Positions 1-9,295 of a stretch of DNA of 64,000 nt are shown here, piece after piece. The number at the start of each line of letters is the position of its first letter. The first letter of the stretch is position 1. The DNA lies in NCBI RefSeq assembly GCF_017745095.1, contig NZ_JAGHZZ010000005.1, positions 116,245 through 180,244 on the forward strand, given 5' to 3'. Below the pieces are notes generated by a model that was not told the DNA's origin, ran no database searches, and saw only the letters and a list, made by a program, of their open reading frames with translations. The position numbers were made by a program, and so were the translations under genes. The DNA is from Sporocytophaga sp. Lineage in GTDB: Bacteria > Bacteroidota > Bacteroidia > Cytophagales > Cytophagaceae.

Positions 1-768
1 GCAGATCAGATTCTCGCGTTTCAAGGTAGTTTTACAAATCCCACCTTTCTTTTTGGATTAAATAATATTGAAGATAAATGGCAGGAAGATGCCACAACAA
101 CAAATACTTCTGCATTACCTCCCGGTCTTGAAATTGGGAAAACAGCTCTTAGTCTGAAAGGAAATACAAATGCTTCATTCAACTGCTCTTATATTGTACA
201 GGATAAACAAAAATTACTGGAAAATATCGCTAATCCGTCATATTGGGATTTTTCTTCTTCAAGAATAACGCAAGCATCTGAATGCAGTTTCTCGGTTTTA
301 CCTTTAAATATTACAAATTTCGAAGTGGAAGAGTCTGGAACAGATGCGATCATCATTGCAATTCAATCAACAGGCGTAATTTCTCTGTCTTCTTTAAAAA
401 TTGAAAAGTCTTTAGATGGCTATAATTTTGAACAGATTAAGGTAGAGGATAATAATTTTTCTATAGAAGGAAATGAGATTCGGATCAGAGATTATAATAG
501 CCTAAATTCTGTTTACTACAGACTTTATTTTGAAAAAAAATTTGTGGGTATGAAATATCTGAAAAAAGAAGAGGGACGATTGGAAAATAGTTTAGGCGAA
601 TTTGAGCTATATTCTATAGACGGACAATTGATTATTCGGAATTTTTGTTATCGTGAAGAACTAGAGTTTAATTTAAGTTGTTTTATCGAAAAACTTAAGG
701 GAGGAATTTATTTAGCCTTTTTTTTAAATAATAATGAAAAAAAAGTCGTGAGGAAAATATATAAATAG
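1..768 (+). CDS. C-terminal part of a secreted T9SS-type protein (5' end outside window)
   Basis: The reading frame is open from base 1 to a TAA at 766-768 (255 codons), so the gene begins upstream of the window. The first 100 residues include a DQILAFQGS...PTFLFGLN segment of a type I associate with extracellular Bacteroidota proteins. The last 60 or so residues (LGEFELYSIDGQ ... LKGGIYLAFFLNNNEKKVVRKIYK-like) have the pattern of a T9SS type A sorting domain: a strand, 'YSIDGQ', then 'GGIY' and a basic end. The product is therefore probably exported across the outer membrane and anchored or released there. An ATG at 325 is internal and not the start. The enzymatic role is not recognisable from this fragment. 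Confidence 0.65.
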   Translation, partial: ADQILAFQGSFTNPTFLFGLNNIEDKWQEDATTTNTSALPPGLEIGKTALSLKGNTNASFNCSYIVQDKQKLLENIANPSYWDFSSSRITQASECSFSVLPLNITNFEVEESGTDAIIIAIQSTGVISLSSLKIEKSLDGYNFEQIKVEDNNFSIEGNEIRIRDYNSLNSVYYRLYFEKKFVGMKYLKKEEGRLENSLGEFELYSIDGQLIIRNFCYREELEFNLSCFIEKLKGGIYLAFFLNNNEKKVVRKIYK

Positions 769-776
769 TAGTTTTG
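769..776 (+). promoter_or_regulatory. Possible -7 promoter element for the LptF/LptG-type permease gene
   Basis: TAGTTTTG matches the Bacteroidota -7 consensus TAnnTTTG and directly follows the stop of the upstream gene. No clear TTTG element lies 19-21 nt further upstream, so the match may be fortuitous. Transcription would start near 783, about 47 nt before the ATG. Confidence 0.35.
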
Positions 777-829
777 CCCCGATTTTTGATAATCTTTAAT
801 TAATAATACTTAAAAAAAATAGTTTCTTA

Positions 830-2248
830 ATGAAGAAGCTGGATAAATTAATACTTACGGCTTTTTTAGGCCCCTTTTTTTTAACATTTGTAGTTGTAGT
901 TTTTATATTACTTACACAGTATCTTCTTAAATACCTTGAGGATTTTGTTGGTAAAGATCTTGGGTTTAGTGTTTTTGCCGAGCTAATATTTTATTTCAGT
1001 TTAAATATGGTGCCGGTAGCATTGCCTTTAGCCATATTGCTCTCTTCTTTAATGACATTCGGAAATCTGGGAGAGCATTTTGAACTCACAGCTATAAAAA
1101 GTGCAGGTATTTCGCTTACTAGAGCACTTTTGCCAATTGGTTTTATAGTTATTCTATTATCAGTAGTTGCTTTCTTTTTTAATAATAATATTGTACCAAA
1201 GGCGAATTTAAAAGCATATAGTCTCCTTTATGATATCCGTCAGAAAAAGCCTGCATTGGATTTTAAAGAAGGTGCTTTCTACAATGGCTTACCAGGTTAT
1301 AGTATAAAAGTAAGCAAAAAGTATCCTGATGGTCGGACACTCAAAAACCTTATGATTTATGATCATAGTCAGGGAAAAGGTAATACTGACCTAATCATTG
1401 CAGATTCAGGTAAAATGTACATGGCTTATAATGACAAGTATCTGATTCTTGAATTATTTAATGGCAAAAACTTTTCTGAAACCCAGGATAATGAACGTCC
1501 GCAAGGTTATACTTTCTTAAGGAATGAATTCAAGAAGAGTAAAATGGTATTTAGTCTGGAATCCTTTGAGCTTAACAGGACAAAAGAGGAATTATTTGCT
1601 ACTAATAAGCTGATGTTGAATGTGTCTGAACTCCAAAGGACCTCTGATTCACTTCGAAATGAAAAAAAGAATATAGAAAAAAGCCTCGAGGGCAATGTTA
1701 AGCCTTACTATAGTTTTCACACCAGGCAAGACAGTGTTGCACGGAATGTATCAAAAGCCCAAGCAATTAATGTAAAAGATTCTTTGGTGAAGGCAAATAA
1801 ACAACAGATACTTAATCGGGCTGTTAATCAGGCTAGAAGTATCAAAGCATTTACTTCAACCCATGTAGAGAGGCTGTATCATTTAACAAAAGATTCTAAC
1901 ATATTTGAAATCGAAAAGTACAGGAAATATACACAATCCGTGGCATGTATTATCATGTTCCTCATAGGGGCACCGCTTGGAGCTATCATTAAAAAAGGAG
2001 GATTCGGAATTCCGGTGCTGATTTCAATTATATTCTTCATCCTTTTCTACGTCTTATCGATAATGGGAGAGAAGTGGGCAAAAGAAAGTCTTATCGAGGT
2101 GCCGTTAGGTATGTGGTGGGCCAATTGTATGTTATTTCCAGTAGGGCTTTTCTTTTGGTATAAAGCAAGAAAAGATTCCAGATTGCTTGAAACTGATCTG
2201 TATACTCCCTTAATTTCAGGGTTTAAAAAGATTTTTAAGAAGAAATAG
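830..2248 (+). CDS. LptF/LptG family permease (YjgP/YjgQ)
   Basis: This inner-membrane protein of 472 residues has the architecture of the lipopolysaccharide export permeases LptF/LptG, which with the ATPase LptB lift LPS out of the inner membrane. Three hydrophobic segments lie near residues 12-32, 55-80 and 98-118. A large periplasmic domain follows (about 120-365), somewhat enriched in charged residues in its second half. Three C-terminal membrane segments lie near 368-388, 393-413 and 425-445. The N-terminal pattern 'LDKLILTAFLGPFFLTF' is characteristic of the family. Whether it is the F or the G subunit cannot be told, and no partner gene is adjacent. Start ATG at 830. Confidence 0.9.
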   Translation: MKKLDKLILTAFLGPFFLTFVVVVFILLTQYLLKYLEDFVGKDLGFSVFAELIFYFSLNMVPVALPLAILLSSLMTFGNLGEHFELTAIKSAGISLTRALLPIGFIVILLSVVAFFFNNNIVPKANLKAYSLLYDIRQKKPALDFKEGAFYNGLPGYSIKVSKKYPDGRTLKNLMIYDHSQGKGNTDLIIADSGKMYMAYNDKYLILELFNGKNFSETQDNERPQGYTFLRNEFKKSKMVFSLESFELNRTKEELFATNKLMLNVSELQRTSDSLRNEKKNIEKSLEGNVKPYYSFHTRQDSVARNVSKAQAINVKDSLVKANKQQILNRAVNQARSIKAFTSTHVERLYHLTKDSNIFEIEKYRKYTQSVACIIMFLIGAPLGAIIKKGGFGIPVLISIIFFILFYVLSIMGEKWAKESLIEVPLGMWWANCMLFPVGLFFWYKARKDSRLLETDLYTPLISGFKKIFKKK

Positions 2249-2272
2249 ATTGAATTTAATATTCAATAAATA

Positions 2273-2304
2273 TTTGTATATTAAAATGTAGTTTTATATC
2301 TTTG
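2273..2304 (+). promoter_or_regulatory. Bacteroidota-type promoter of rpsO
   Basis: TTTG at 2273-2276, a 20-nt spacer, then TATCTTTG at 2297-2304 exactly match the Bacteroidota sigma-ABfr consensus (TTTG-N19-TAnnTTTG). Transcription is expected near 2311, about 35 nt before the rpsO ATG. Confidence 0.8.
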
Positions 2305-2345
2305 CGGTTTATTAAATCGGAATATAAGTAGACAAATAAAAAGGC

Positions 2346-2621
2346 ATGTATTTAAGCACAGAAAAAAAACAGGAGATCTTTAAACAAAACAGCAGAGAAA
2401 AATCTGCTAAGGATACTGGTTCATCTGAATCTCAAATTGCTCTTTTCACTCATAGAATCAATTATTTGACAGAGCACTTGAAAACTCATCCAAAAGACTT
2501 CTCTACAAGATTAGGACTTTTGAAACTTGTTGGTAAAAGAAGAAGAATCTTGGATTATTTACAAAATGTAGATATTGATCGTTACAGGGCAATTATCGCT
2601 GAACACAATTTGAGAAAATAA
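2346..2621 (+). CDS. rpsO: 30S ribosomal protein S15
   Basis: The product has 91 residues, close to the usual 88-90 of S15. It carries the family core 'GSSESQIALFTHRI' (residues about 26-39), the histidine/lysine-rich 'LKTHPKDFSTR', and 'LLKLVGKRRRILDYL' (about 58-72), which contact 16S rRNA helices in the platform of the small subunit. It is followed, after a terminator-like hairpin, by pnp. The rpsO-pnp order is widely conserved in bacteria. It has its own well-matched promoter at 2273-2304. Confidence 0.97.
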   Translation: MYLSTEKKQEIFKQNSREKSAKDTGSSESQIALFTHRINYLTEHLKTHPKDFSTRLGLLKLVGKRRRILDYLQNVDIDRYRAIIAEHNLRK

Positions 2622-2623
2622 AA

Positions 2624-2657
2624 AATTGAGGGGATTCGGTCGAATTCCCTCTTTTTA
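2624..2657 (+). terminator. Hairpin terminator/attenuator between rpsO and pnp
   Basis: An 11-bp stem (2628-2638 with 2641-2651, one G-T pair) is followed by a T-rich run (CTTTTTATT). It separates rpsO from pnp and probably ends most rpsO transcripts, or serves as a processing site of the rpsO-pnp message. Confidence 0.75.
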
Positions 2658-2727
2658 TTATTTGCTCCGCTATTTTTGATGTCCGCAAATCTGATTTTTA
2701 ATTCACAAGAGTTTTACAAAATTAAAG

Positions 2728-4875
2728 ATGTCGTTAAACGTAATTAGGAAAAATATTCCTTTAGAAGACGGAAGAGTTATTTCCATAGAAACAGGGAAAT
2801 TGGCAAAACAGGCAGATGGTTCTGTGGTAGTGAGATTGGGAAATACGATGCTTCTTGCTACTGTAGTTTCTGCTATAGAGGTAAAAGAAGGTGTAGATTT
2901 TATGCCATTATCGGTTGATTATCAGGAGAAATTTGCTTCAGCCGGAAAAATTCCAGGTGGTTTTTTAAAGAGAGAAGGAAAACTAAGTGATATGGAAGTT
3001 TTGGTCTCCAGGCTAGTGGATAGAGCTATGAGACCTTTGTTTCCAGATGATTACCACGCAGATACTCAGGTTAATATAACCCTGATTTCTGCTGACAAAG
3101 ACGCACAACCAGATTGCCTTGCAGCTCTTGCAGCCTCTGCTGCAATTGCAGTTTCAGATATTCCCTTCAATGGACCAATTTCTGAAGTTAGAGTTATAAG
3201 AAAAGACGGAAAATTTTTGATCAATCCTACTCCTGCTCAGATGGTAGGAGCAGATCTGGATCTAATTGTGGGCGCTTCCTATGACAATATTGTTATGGTG
3301 GAAGGTGAAATGAATGAAGTCTCAGAATCTGTTATGCTGGAAGCTTTAAAAGTCGCTCATGATGCAATCAAAGTACATTGTACTATTCTTAAAGAGCTAG
3401 AGGCTGAAGCTGGTAAAACTCAAAAGAGAGAATATTGTCATGAAGTAAATAGTGCAGAACTTAAAGAAAGAATGCACAAAGAGCTTTATGATAAGGTATA
3501 TGCTGTTGCTAAACAGGGAAATGCTAACAAAGCTGTAAGAGGGGAATCTTTCAAAGCTATTAAGAAAGCATTTGTTGAGGCTTTACCCGAAGATCATACT
3601 GAAGATTTAAAATTGATCAGTAAATATTACCATGATATTGAGAAAGAGGCTGTCAGAAACATGGTTTTAGATGAGAGAGTAAGGTTAGATAACAGAAAGC
3701 TTGATGAAATTAGACCAATCTGGAGTGAAGTAGATTACCTTCCTTCAGCTCATGGTTCTGCTATATTTACAAGAGGAGAAACTCAATCCCTCACTACTGC
3801 TACCTTAGGAACCAAACTGGACGAACAAATGATCGACAGTGCAATGGTTTCAGGTACAAACAAGTTTATGCTTCATTATAATTTCCCTGGATTTTCTACA
3901 GGTGAAGTTAAACCAAACAGAGGACCGGGAAGAAGGGAAGTAGGGCATGGAAATTTGGCACTTAGAGCCTTGAAAAAAGTATTACCTCCTGAATCTGAAA
4001 ATCCTTACACCATCCGTATTGTTTCTGATATATTGGAATCTAATGGTTCTTCATCTATGGCGACTGTGTGTGCTGGTACTTTGGCCCTTATGGATGCTGG
4101 AGTTCAAATTAAAGCACCGGTATCAGGTATTGCCATGGGATTAATCTCTGACTACAAAACAGGAAGATGGGCTGTTCTTTCTGATATTCTTGGTGACGAA
4201 GATCATCTTGGCGATATGGACTTTAAAGTGACTGGAACCGAGCAGGGAATTACGGCATGTCAGATGGATATGAAAGTGGAGGGTTTGTCCTATGAAATAC
4301 TTGAAAAAGCTCTGGAGCAGGCTAAAAACGGAAGACTTCATATTCTTAATGAAATAAAGAAAACTCTTGATGCGCCAAAACCTGATCTAAAACCTCATAC
4401 TCCAAGATCTGTATCAATTAAAATTCCAAAAGATATGATCGGTGCCGTAATAGGTCCAGGAGGAAAAGTAGTTCAGGAAATACAAAAAGTTACTGGTGCT
4501 ACGTTGATTATTGAAGAAGTAGAAGACGGAGGTTTGGTTAATGTTTTTGCCAAAGATAAAGAAGTAATGGATAAGGCTGTGAAGTGGGTGAAAGGAATCG
4601 TTGCTATTCCTGAAGTAGGAGAGGTTTATCAAGGTAAAGTTAAGTCTATCATGCCATTTGGAGCTTTTGTTGAGTTTATGCCAGGAAAAGACGGTTTACT
4701 TCATATTTCTGAAATTAAATGGGAGAGATTGGAGAATATGGAGGGAGTTTTGGAAGTTGGAGAAGAAGTTAAGGTTAAACTTGTGGAAGTTGACAAAAAA
4801 ACTGGTAAATTCAGATTATCACGCAAAGTATTGATACCGAAGCCGGAGAAAAAAGAATCAGAACAAAGCAAATAA
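2728..4875 (+). CDS. pnp: Polyribonucleotide nucleotidyltransferase (PNPase)
   Basis: A protein of 715 residues, normal for PNPase, the phosphorolytic 3'-to-5' exoribonuclease of mRNA decay. The order is: first RNase PH domain (about 14-150), helical linker (about 240-315), second RNase PH domain (about 318-540), KH domain (about 559-618, with the GxxG loop 'IGPGGK') and S1 domain (about 630-697). The phosphate-site region '[10 protein letters not shown]' and the acidic active-site stretch '[15 protein letters not shown]' are intact. Start ATG at 2728. A TATTTTTG at 2671-2678 could be a private promoter, otherwise the gene is read through from rpsO. Confidence 0.97.
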   Translation: MSLNVIRKNIPLEDGRVISIETGKLAKQADGSVVVRLGNTMLLATVVSAIEVKEGVDFMPLSVDYQEKFASAGKIPGGFLKREGKLSDMEVLVSRLVDRAMRPLFPDDYHADTQVNITLISADKDAQPDCLAALAASAAIAVSDIPFNGPISEVRVIRKDGKFLINPTPAQMVGADLDLIVGASYDNIVMVEGEMNEVSESVMLEALKVAHDAIKVHCTILKELEAEAGKTQKREYCHEVNSAELKERMHKELYDKVYAVAKQGNANKAVRGESFKAIKKAFVEALPEDHTEDLKLISKYYHDIEKEAVRNMVLDERVRLDNRKLDEIRPIWSEVDYLPSAHGSAIFTRGETQSLTTATLGTKLDEQMIDSAMVSGTNKFMLHYNFPGFSTGEVKPNRGPGRREVGHGNLALRALKKVLPPESENPYTIRIVSDILESNGSSSMATVCAGTLALMDAGVQIKAPVSGIAMGLISDYKTGRWAVLSDILGDEDHLGDMDFKVTGTEQGITACQMDMKVEGLSYEILEKALEQAKNGRLHILNEIKKTLDAPKPDLKPHTPRSVSIKIPKDMIGAVIGPGGKVVQEIQKVTGATLIIEEVEDGGLVNVFAKDKEVMDKAVKWVKGIVAIPEVGEVYQGKVKSIMPFGAFVEFMPGKDGLLHISEIKWERLENMEGVLEVGEEVKVKLVEVDKKTGKFRLSRKVLIPKPEKKESEQSK

Positions 4876-4940
4876 AGTTCATCTAATAAGGGCAGAATTT
4901 TATAACTAAAGCAAAAAAAAAATCGTTTCACTGATTAAAT

Positions 4941-4967
4941 TTTGCACTTGATTTTCGCTTAATTTTG
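4941..4967 (+). promoter_or_regulatory. Possible promoter of the primary sigma factor gene
   Basis: TAATTTTG at 4960-4967 fits the TAnnTTTG element. A TTTG at 4941-4944 lies upstream but only 15 nt away, shorter than the usual 19-20. It would give a leader of about 25 nt before the ATG at 4999. Confidence 0.5.
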
Positions 4968-4998
4968 TCATCTATACAAGCATAAATAACCCAATTTA

Positions 4999-5862
4999 AT
5001 GAGACAGCTTAAGATAAGCAAACAGATTACCAACAGGGAAAGCCAGTCACTTGACAAATATCTTCAGGAGATTGGAAAGGTGGATCTACTTACCCCTGAT
5101 GAAGAAGTGGAACTGGCGAAGAGAATCAGAGAAGGTGATCAGTTAGCTTTGGAAAAGCTTACAAAGGCAAACCTTAGATTCGTTGTTTCTGTTGCGAAAC
5201 AGTATCAAAATCAGGGGCTTTCACTTGGTGATTTGATCAATGAAGGAAATCTCGGCCTCATTAAAGCTGCTCAAAGATTTGATGAAACGAGAGGTTTTAA
5301 GTTTATTTCCTATGCTGTATGGTGGATTCGTCAATCAATTCTTCAGGCTTTGGCAGAGCAATCAAGAATTGTAAGACTTCCTTTAAACAGAGTCGGTTCT
5401 TTAAATAAAATATCCAAAACCTTTTCTGATCTTGAGCAAAAATATGAGAGAGAGCCTTCTCCTGACGAACTTGCTGAAGTATTGGAAGTAAGTACTTCTG
5501 AAGTTGTTGATACTCTGAAAATTTCTGGTCGTCATGTTTCTATGGATGCACCTTTTGTTCAGGGAGAAGAGAACAGCCTTCTGGATGTTCTGGAAAATGA
5601 CAGTGAAGTTACCCCAGATTCGGAATTAATGAATGACTCTTTGAGAAAAGAGGTTCAAAGAGCACTTTCAACGCTGACACAGCGCGAAGCAGATGTAATT
5701 ACCCTTTATTTTGGTCTTAATGGAGAACATTCTATGACCTTGGAAGAGATTGGAGAAAAATTCAACCTTACAAGAGAGAGGGTTCGTCAGATTAAAGAAA
5801 AAGCAATCAGAAGATTAAGGCATACTTCAAGAAGCAAAGCTCTTAAGCCTTACTTAGGTTAA
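4999..5862 (+). CDS. rpoD: Primary RNA polymerase sigma factor (sigma-70 family, RpoD/SigA)
   Basis: A 287-residue sigma factor without region 1.1, the compact form typical of the Bacteroidota housekeeping sigma. Region 1.2 (about 17-45, '[15 protein letters not shown]'), region 2 (about 52-120, with the core-binding and -10 recognition stretch '[13 protein letters not shown]...[10 protein letters not shown]'), region 3 (about 130-205) and region 4 (about 215-275, helix-turn-helix '[20 protein letters not shown]') are all present. The unusual promoter consensus of this phylum, seen repeatedly in this window, is read by this protein. The gene is monocistronic and ends in a strong hairpin shared with the convergent lipoprotein gene. 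Confidence 0.95.
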   Translation: MRQLKISKQITNRESQSLDKYLQEIGKVDLLTPDEEVELAKRIREGDQLALEKLTKANLRFVVSVAKQYQNQGLSLGDLINEGNLGLIKAAQRFDETRGFKFISYAVWWIRQSILQALAEQSRIVRLPLNRVGSLNKISKTFSDLEQKYEREPSPDELAEVLEVSTSEVVDTLKISGRHVSMDAPFVQGEENSLLDVLENDSEVTPDSELMNDSLRKEVQRALSTLTQREADVITLYFGLNGEHSMTLEEIGEKFNLTRERVRQIKEKAIRRLRHTSRSKALKPYLG

Positions 5863-5867
5863 TATTT

Positions 5868-5892
5868 AAAAAGCCCTTTAAGGGCTTTTTTT
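5868..5892 (+). terminator. Rho-independent terminator after rpoD
   Basis: A perfect 10-bp stem (5868-5877 with 5881-5890, loop TTA) is flanked by A and T runs, so it can act in both directions. The convergent lipoprotein gene stops at 5891, so part of the hairpin lies at its 3' edge. Confidence 0.9.
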
Positions 5893-6364
5893 AATTCCTT
5901 TTTACTACTTTTTGCTTATTCACATCTATTACTTTTCGCACTTTCCCCTTATTGATTAATTGTATGTAGGTAAGTCGCCCTTTATCATCATACCTATGTA
6001 CTTCTTCACCTTTTTTGGTTTTAGTGAATTTATATACTAGTTTGCCTCTTTCATTGTACCTTTTTATTAAAACTTTTTTGTCCGGTTTTTCTTCTTTTAT
6101 AGGCCAGATTTTAGAGTAACTTCTTGATTTTTCATAGGATCGCCTTTTTCCATTTTCATAATATTCCCTGTATTTTAATCGGTTGCCGATTATATCATTG
6201 TTTGCAGTGGGTCTTCTGATAATTGTTTCCCGCTTCACAATCTTTGTTCTCCCGTTATCATGATTTTCCTTAGTGTTTACGACTGTTCTTTTTTTACATG
6301 AGTATGAAAAAAAAGATACAAAAAGTAGCAATAAGAGGATTAAAATATTTCTGGTCGATTTCAT
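5891..6364 (-). CDS. Predicted lipoprotein with short MORN/RHS-like tail
   Basis: I prefer the ATG at 6364 over the one at 6382 because it places a typical lipoprotein signal directly at the N-terminus: basic MKSTR, a run of hydrophobic residues, and lipobox 'SYSC' followed by KK. The mature protein (about 135 residues) is very basic. It contains repeated strands of the type 'YNERGKLVYKFTKTKKGEE' and 'YDDKGRLTYIQLINKGK', resembling the G-x-L-x-Y repeats of MORN or RHS-like proteins. No enzymatic motif is visible and the function is unknown. It is convergent with rpoD and shares its terminator. Confidence 0.65.
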   Translation of the reverse strand: MKSTRNILILLLLLFVSFFSYSCKKRTVVNTKENHDNGRTKIVKRETIIRRPTANNDIIGNRLKYREYYENGKRRSYEKSRSYSKIWPIKEEKPDKKVLIKRYNERGKLVYKFTKTKKGEEVHRYDDKGRLTYIQLINKGKVRKVIDVNKQKVVKRN

Positions 6365-6592
6365 CTTATAATATTTTGGCATTCTATACTTATCTGTACT
6401 TCATATAAAAACAACTAGGGAATTTATAAACTTGTTAAACATAAATTGAAATGACTTGACTACAATGTCATTTTGAAATGTAATTATTATGTTATTTTAT
6501 TAAGGTGAAGGAACTTTATACAAGTAGATCTGGTTTTGGATTAATAGGGATTTTTCACGAAATTCACAGCCTTAAAATTTCACGTTTTTGTT

Positions 6593-7546
6593 ATGGCAGA
6601 AGAAAAAGTAGGGTGTCTCATCATTGGCTCCGGTCCTGCAGGCTACACTGCGGCAATATATTCAGCAAGAGCTGGATTAAAACCTGTGTTGTACCAGGGA
6701 GCTCAGCCCGGAGGGCAGTTAATGATTACTAATGAAGTGGAAAATTATCCAGGATATCCTGAAGGGGTACTTGGTCCGAAGATGATGGAAGATTTCCAGA
6801 AACAAGCATCAAGATTTGGTACTGATATCAGATTTGGAATGGCTACTTCGGTGGATTTTACTGGTCCTGTACATAAAGTAATTATAGACGAAACACATTT
6901 AATCCATGCAGATGTTGTTATAGTTTCTACAGGAGCTTCAGCAAAATGGCTTGGATTAGAATCTGAAGCCAGATTAAACGGAAGAGGAGTTTCTGCTTGT
7001 GCAGTGTGTGATGGATTCTTTTTCAGAGGTAAAGACGTTGCTGTTGTGGGGGCCGGTGATACTGCATGTGAAGAGGCTGTATATCTTTCTAAACTTTGTA
7101 GAAAAGTATACCTACTTGTAAGAAGGGATACTATGCGTGCTTCACAGATCATGCAAAAAAGGGTACTTAACACTCCTAATATTGAGGTATTGTGGAACTC
7201 TGAAACGAGTGAAATATTAGGTGAAGAAGAAGTTGAAGGAATGAGAGTGAAGAATGTCCAGACAGGAGAATTAACAGATATCACTGTTCAAGGATTTTTC
7301 GTTGCCATAGGTCATAAGCCTAATACAGACATATTCAAAGGTTGGTTAGATCTTGACGACAACGGATATATTAATACATTACCAGGAAGCAGTAAAACGA
7401 ATATTGAAGGTGTCTTTGCTTGTGGCGATGCGCAGGATCATATATACAGACAAGCTGTAACAGCAGCCGGTTCAGGTTGTATGGCAGCTCTTGATGCTGA
7501 AAGATATCTTGCCGCTAAAGAAGCTGAAGAGGAAACAGTTAAATAA
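6593..7546 (+). CDS. trxB: Thioredoxin-disulfide reductase
   Basis: A 317-residue flavoprotein of normal length that transfers electrons from NADPH to thioredoxin. The FAD-binding 'GSGPAGYTAA' lies at about 12-21, the redox pair 'CAVC' at C136/C139, the NADPH-binding 'GAGDTACEEA' near 155-165, and the second FAD motif 'GVFACGDAQD' near 278-287. The Pro-Gly-Gly-Gln motif 'QPGGQLM' is present. Start ATG at 6593. Its stop codon overlaps the ATG of the next gene by one base, so trxB, the M23 peptidase and bshB1 probably form an operon. Linking a thiol reductase with a bacillithiol gene makes metabolic sense. Confidence 0.96.
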   Translation: MAEEKVGCLIIGSGPAGYTAAIYSARAGLKPVLYQGAQPGGQLMITNEVENYPGYPEGVLGPKMMEDFQKQASRFGTDIRFGMATSVDFTGPVHKVIIDETHLIHADVVIVSTGASAKWLGLESEARLNGRGVSACAVCDGFFFRGKDVAVVGAGDTACEEAVYLSKLCRKVYLLVRRDTMRASQIMQKRVLNTPNIEVLWNSETSEILGEEEVEGMRVKNVQTGELTDITVQGFFVAIGHKPNTDIFKGWLDLDDNGYINTLPGSSKTNIEGVFACGDAQDHIYRQAVTAAGSGCMAALDAERYLAAKEAEEETVK

Positions 7547-8562
7547 TGCAGAATAAAAAGTGCTATTCACTTTTGATAATCCTATTCTTTTTTTCCTTGA
7601 AAGGTTTTTCTCAGGAGAAAAAGAATAAGGATTTCTTAAATGTAAAAACCCCATCCATTGAGTATTCAGTACCAGAAGCAGGCAAAATACTCTTCGATGA
7701 AGAGTTTGCCGATACCACAAATACTGATGAAAATGCCATATTCTTTGACCCGCAAAGGGAACCTGAACTCATTAGCGAAGATACCACTGATATTGATGAA
7801 GGTGAAACTAGCATTGTCGAGGTAGCTGAACAGTTGAAAGTAGATTCAATATGGGTAACTATTGCGGAATATTATTCTATTTGGGATTCCAGAAGTGTGA
7901 ATCCGTACAAACGTGATGGAGCCAAATTTTCAGATACTTTAAATATTAATTTATATGACTCTCTTGGTGGTTTCAACTGGTCAATGCCTTTGACTGGTTG
8001 TCATATCACTTCTGATTTCGGTATGCGTCATTCTAGGTGGCATTATGGCACAGATTTAAAACTTGAAATTGGTGACCCTGTTGTAGCTTGCTTTGATGGA
8101 ATCGTCAGGATAAATCAGTACAATGCGGGAGGTTATGGAAATTATGTAATGGTAAGACATTACAACGGTCTGGAAACTCTTTATGGCCATCTTACAAAAT
8201 CTCATGTTACTGTTGGGCAATTAGTGAAAGCCGGAGAATTATTGGGTGATGGTGGAAATACTGGGAGAAGTTCGGGACCTCACTTGCATTTTGAAGTGAG
8301 GTACGAAGGTAATGCTATTAACCCTGAAGAACTTTATGATTTTCCAATGAATACTCTGAAATCAAAGATATTTGAACTTAATCCTTCACATTTTGAATAT
8401 TTAAGAGAAGCCCGAAAGGTATTCTATCATAGAGTGAGATCAGGGGAGTCTTTAGGTACAATTAGTCGGAAATATAGGGTGTCTGTTAGTACTATCTGTA
8501 AACTGAATGGTATTTCATCCAGAACGACTCTTAAGGTTGGCCGCAAACTTAGAATTAGATAA
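7546..8562 (+). CDS. M23 family metallopeptidase with C-terminal LysM domain
   Basis: This exported murein hydrolase candidate has 338 residues: an N-terminal signal sequence (about 1-22), an acidic linker (about 25-135), an M23 (LytM/gluzincin) domain (about 150-260) and a C-terminal LysM peptidoglycan-binding domain (about 291-338, 'VRSGESLGTISRKYRVS'). Zinc and catalytic residues are visible: H166 and D170 in 'HYGTD', and H246/H248 in 'HLHFE'. The family cuts peptide cross-links of peptidoglycan or activates amidases. It overlaps trxB by one base and precedes bshB1 by 23 nt. Confidence 0.92.
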   Translation: MQNKKCYSLLIILFFFSLKGFSQEKKNKDFLNVKTPSIEYSVPEAGKILFDEEFADTTNTDENAIFFDPQREPELISEDTTDIDEGETSIVEVAEQLKVDSIWVTIAEYYSIWDSRSVNPYKRDGAKFSDTLNINLYDSLGGFNWSMPLTGCHITSDFGMRHSRWHYGTDLKLEIGDPVVACFDGIVRINQYNAGGYGNYVMVRHYNGLETLYGHLTKSHVTVGQLVKAGELLGDGGNTGRSSGPHLHFEVRYEGNAINPEELYDFPMNTLKSKIFELNPSHFEYLREARKVFYHRVRSGESLGTISRKYRVSVSTICKLNGISSRTTLKVGRKLRIR

Positions 8563-8585
8563 AATAATAATTGCTTACAAGATCT

Positions 8586-9287
8586 ATGAAGTTAGATATG
8601 CTTGTGCTTTCAGCACACCCTGATGATGCGGAGTTAGCCTGTTCGGGGACAATACTGAGGCATATTGAAATGGGGAAAAAAGTAGGTCTGGTAGATCTCA
8701 CACGTGGACAGCTTGGTACCAGGGGAACTCCCGAAATCAGGGATAAAGAAGCAGAAGCTGCTTCAAATATTCTCGGGCTTGCTGCGAGGGAAAACCTAGC
8801 GTTTGAAGATGGATTTTTTACTGAAGATAAAGAACATTTAATTGCTATTGTTAAAGCAATAAGAAAATATCAACCAGAGATCATAATTACCAATGCCTTA
8901 CACGACAGGCACCCCGATCATGGAAGGGCTTCAGATTTGGTGTCCAGAGCAAGTTTCCTTTCAGGCCTTATAAAAATTGAAACAGGACAGAAGGCGTGGA
9001 GAGCTCGGAATGTATACCATTATATTCAAGATAGGTACATTAAGCCAGATCTGATAGTAGATGTAACTCCTTATTGGGAGCAAAAAATAAAAACGATCAA
9101 AGCTTTTCAAAGTCAGTTTTTCAATCCTGGTAGCGAAGAACCTGGTACTTATATTTCTTCCCCCGAATTCTTATTGTTCATTGAAGCCAGAGCCTTGGAG
9201 TTCGGTCATTCTATTGGTGTAAAGTACGGAGAAGGATTTACATCTGAAAGAAATATTGGAATAACCAACATGTTTGATTTGCTGTAA
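8586..9287 (+). CDS. bshB1: Bacillithiol biosynthesis deacetylase BshB1
   Basis: A PIG-L/LmbE-family deacetylase of 233 residues, expected to remove the acetyl group from N-acetylglucosaminyl-malate, the second step of bacillithiol synthesis. The zinc motif 'AHPDDAE' lies at the N-terminus and 'HDRHPDHGRASDLV' near residue 100. The glycine-rich C-terminal motif 'GVKYGEGF' typical of BshB1 is present. I chose the ATG at 8586 because family members begin with MKLD followed closely by AHPDD; a TTG at 8571 is possible but unnecessary. Last gene of the trxB operon, convergent with pdxH (8 nt between stops). Confidence 0.9.
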   Translation: MKLDMLVLSAHPDDAELACSGTILRHIEMGKKVGLVDLTRGQLGTRGTPEIRDKEAEAASNILGLAARENLAFEDGFFTEDKEHLIAIVKAIRKYQPEIIITNALHDRHPDHGRASDLVSRASFLSGLIKIETGQKAWRARNVYHYIQDRYIKPDLIVDVTPYWEQKIKTIKAFQSQFFNPGSEEPGTYISSPEFLLFIEARALEFGHSIGVKYGEGFTSERNIGITNMFDLL

Positions 9288-9295
9288 CAGTCTTA

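Noticed and set aside
2661..2678. Full promoter for pnp (TTTG at 2661 and TATTTTTG at 2671)
   Set aside because: The two elements are only 6 nt apart, so they cannot form a standard promoter. The -7 match alone is too weak to list as a separate promoter.
6505..6732. Plus-strand ORF overlapping the start of trxB
   Set aside because: It overlaps trxB in another frame, has no start signal and has Cys/Arg/His-rich out-of-frame composition. trxB is clearly the coding frame.
6745..7284. Minus-strand ORF of 179 codons within trxB
   Set aside because: It is entirely antisense to the strongly conserved trxB coding sequence, with no recognisable domain. It is a shadow ORF.
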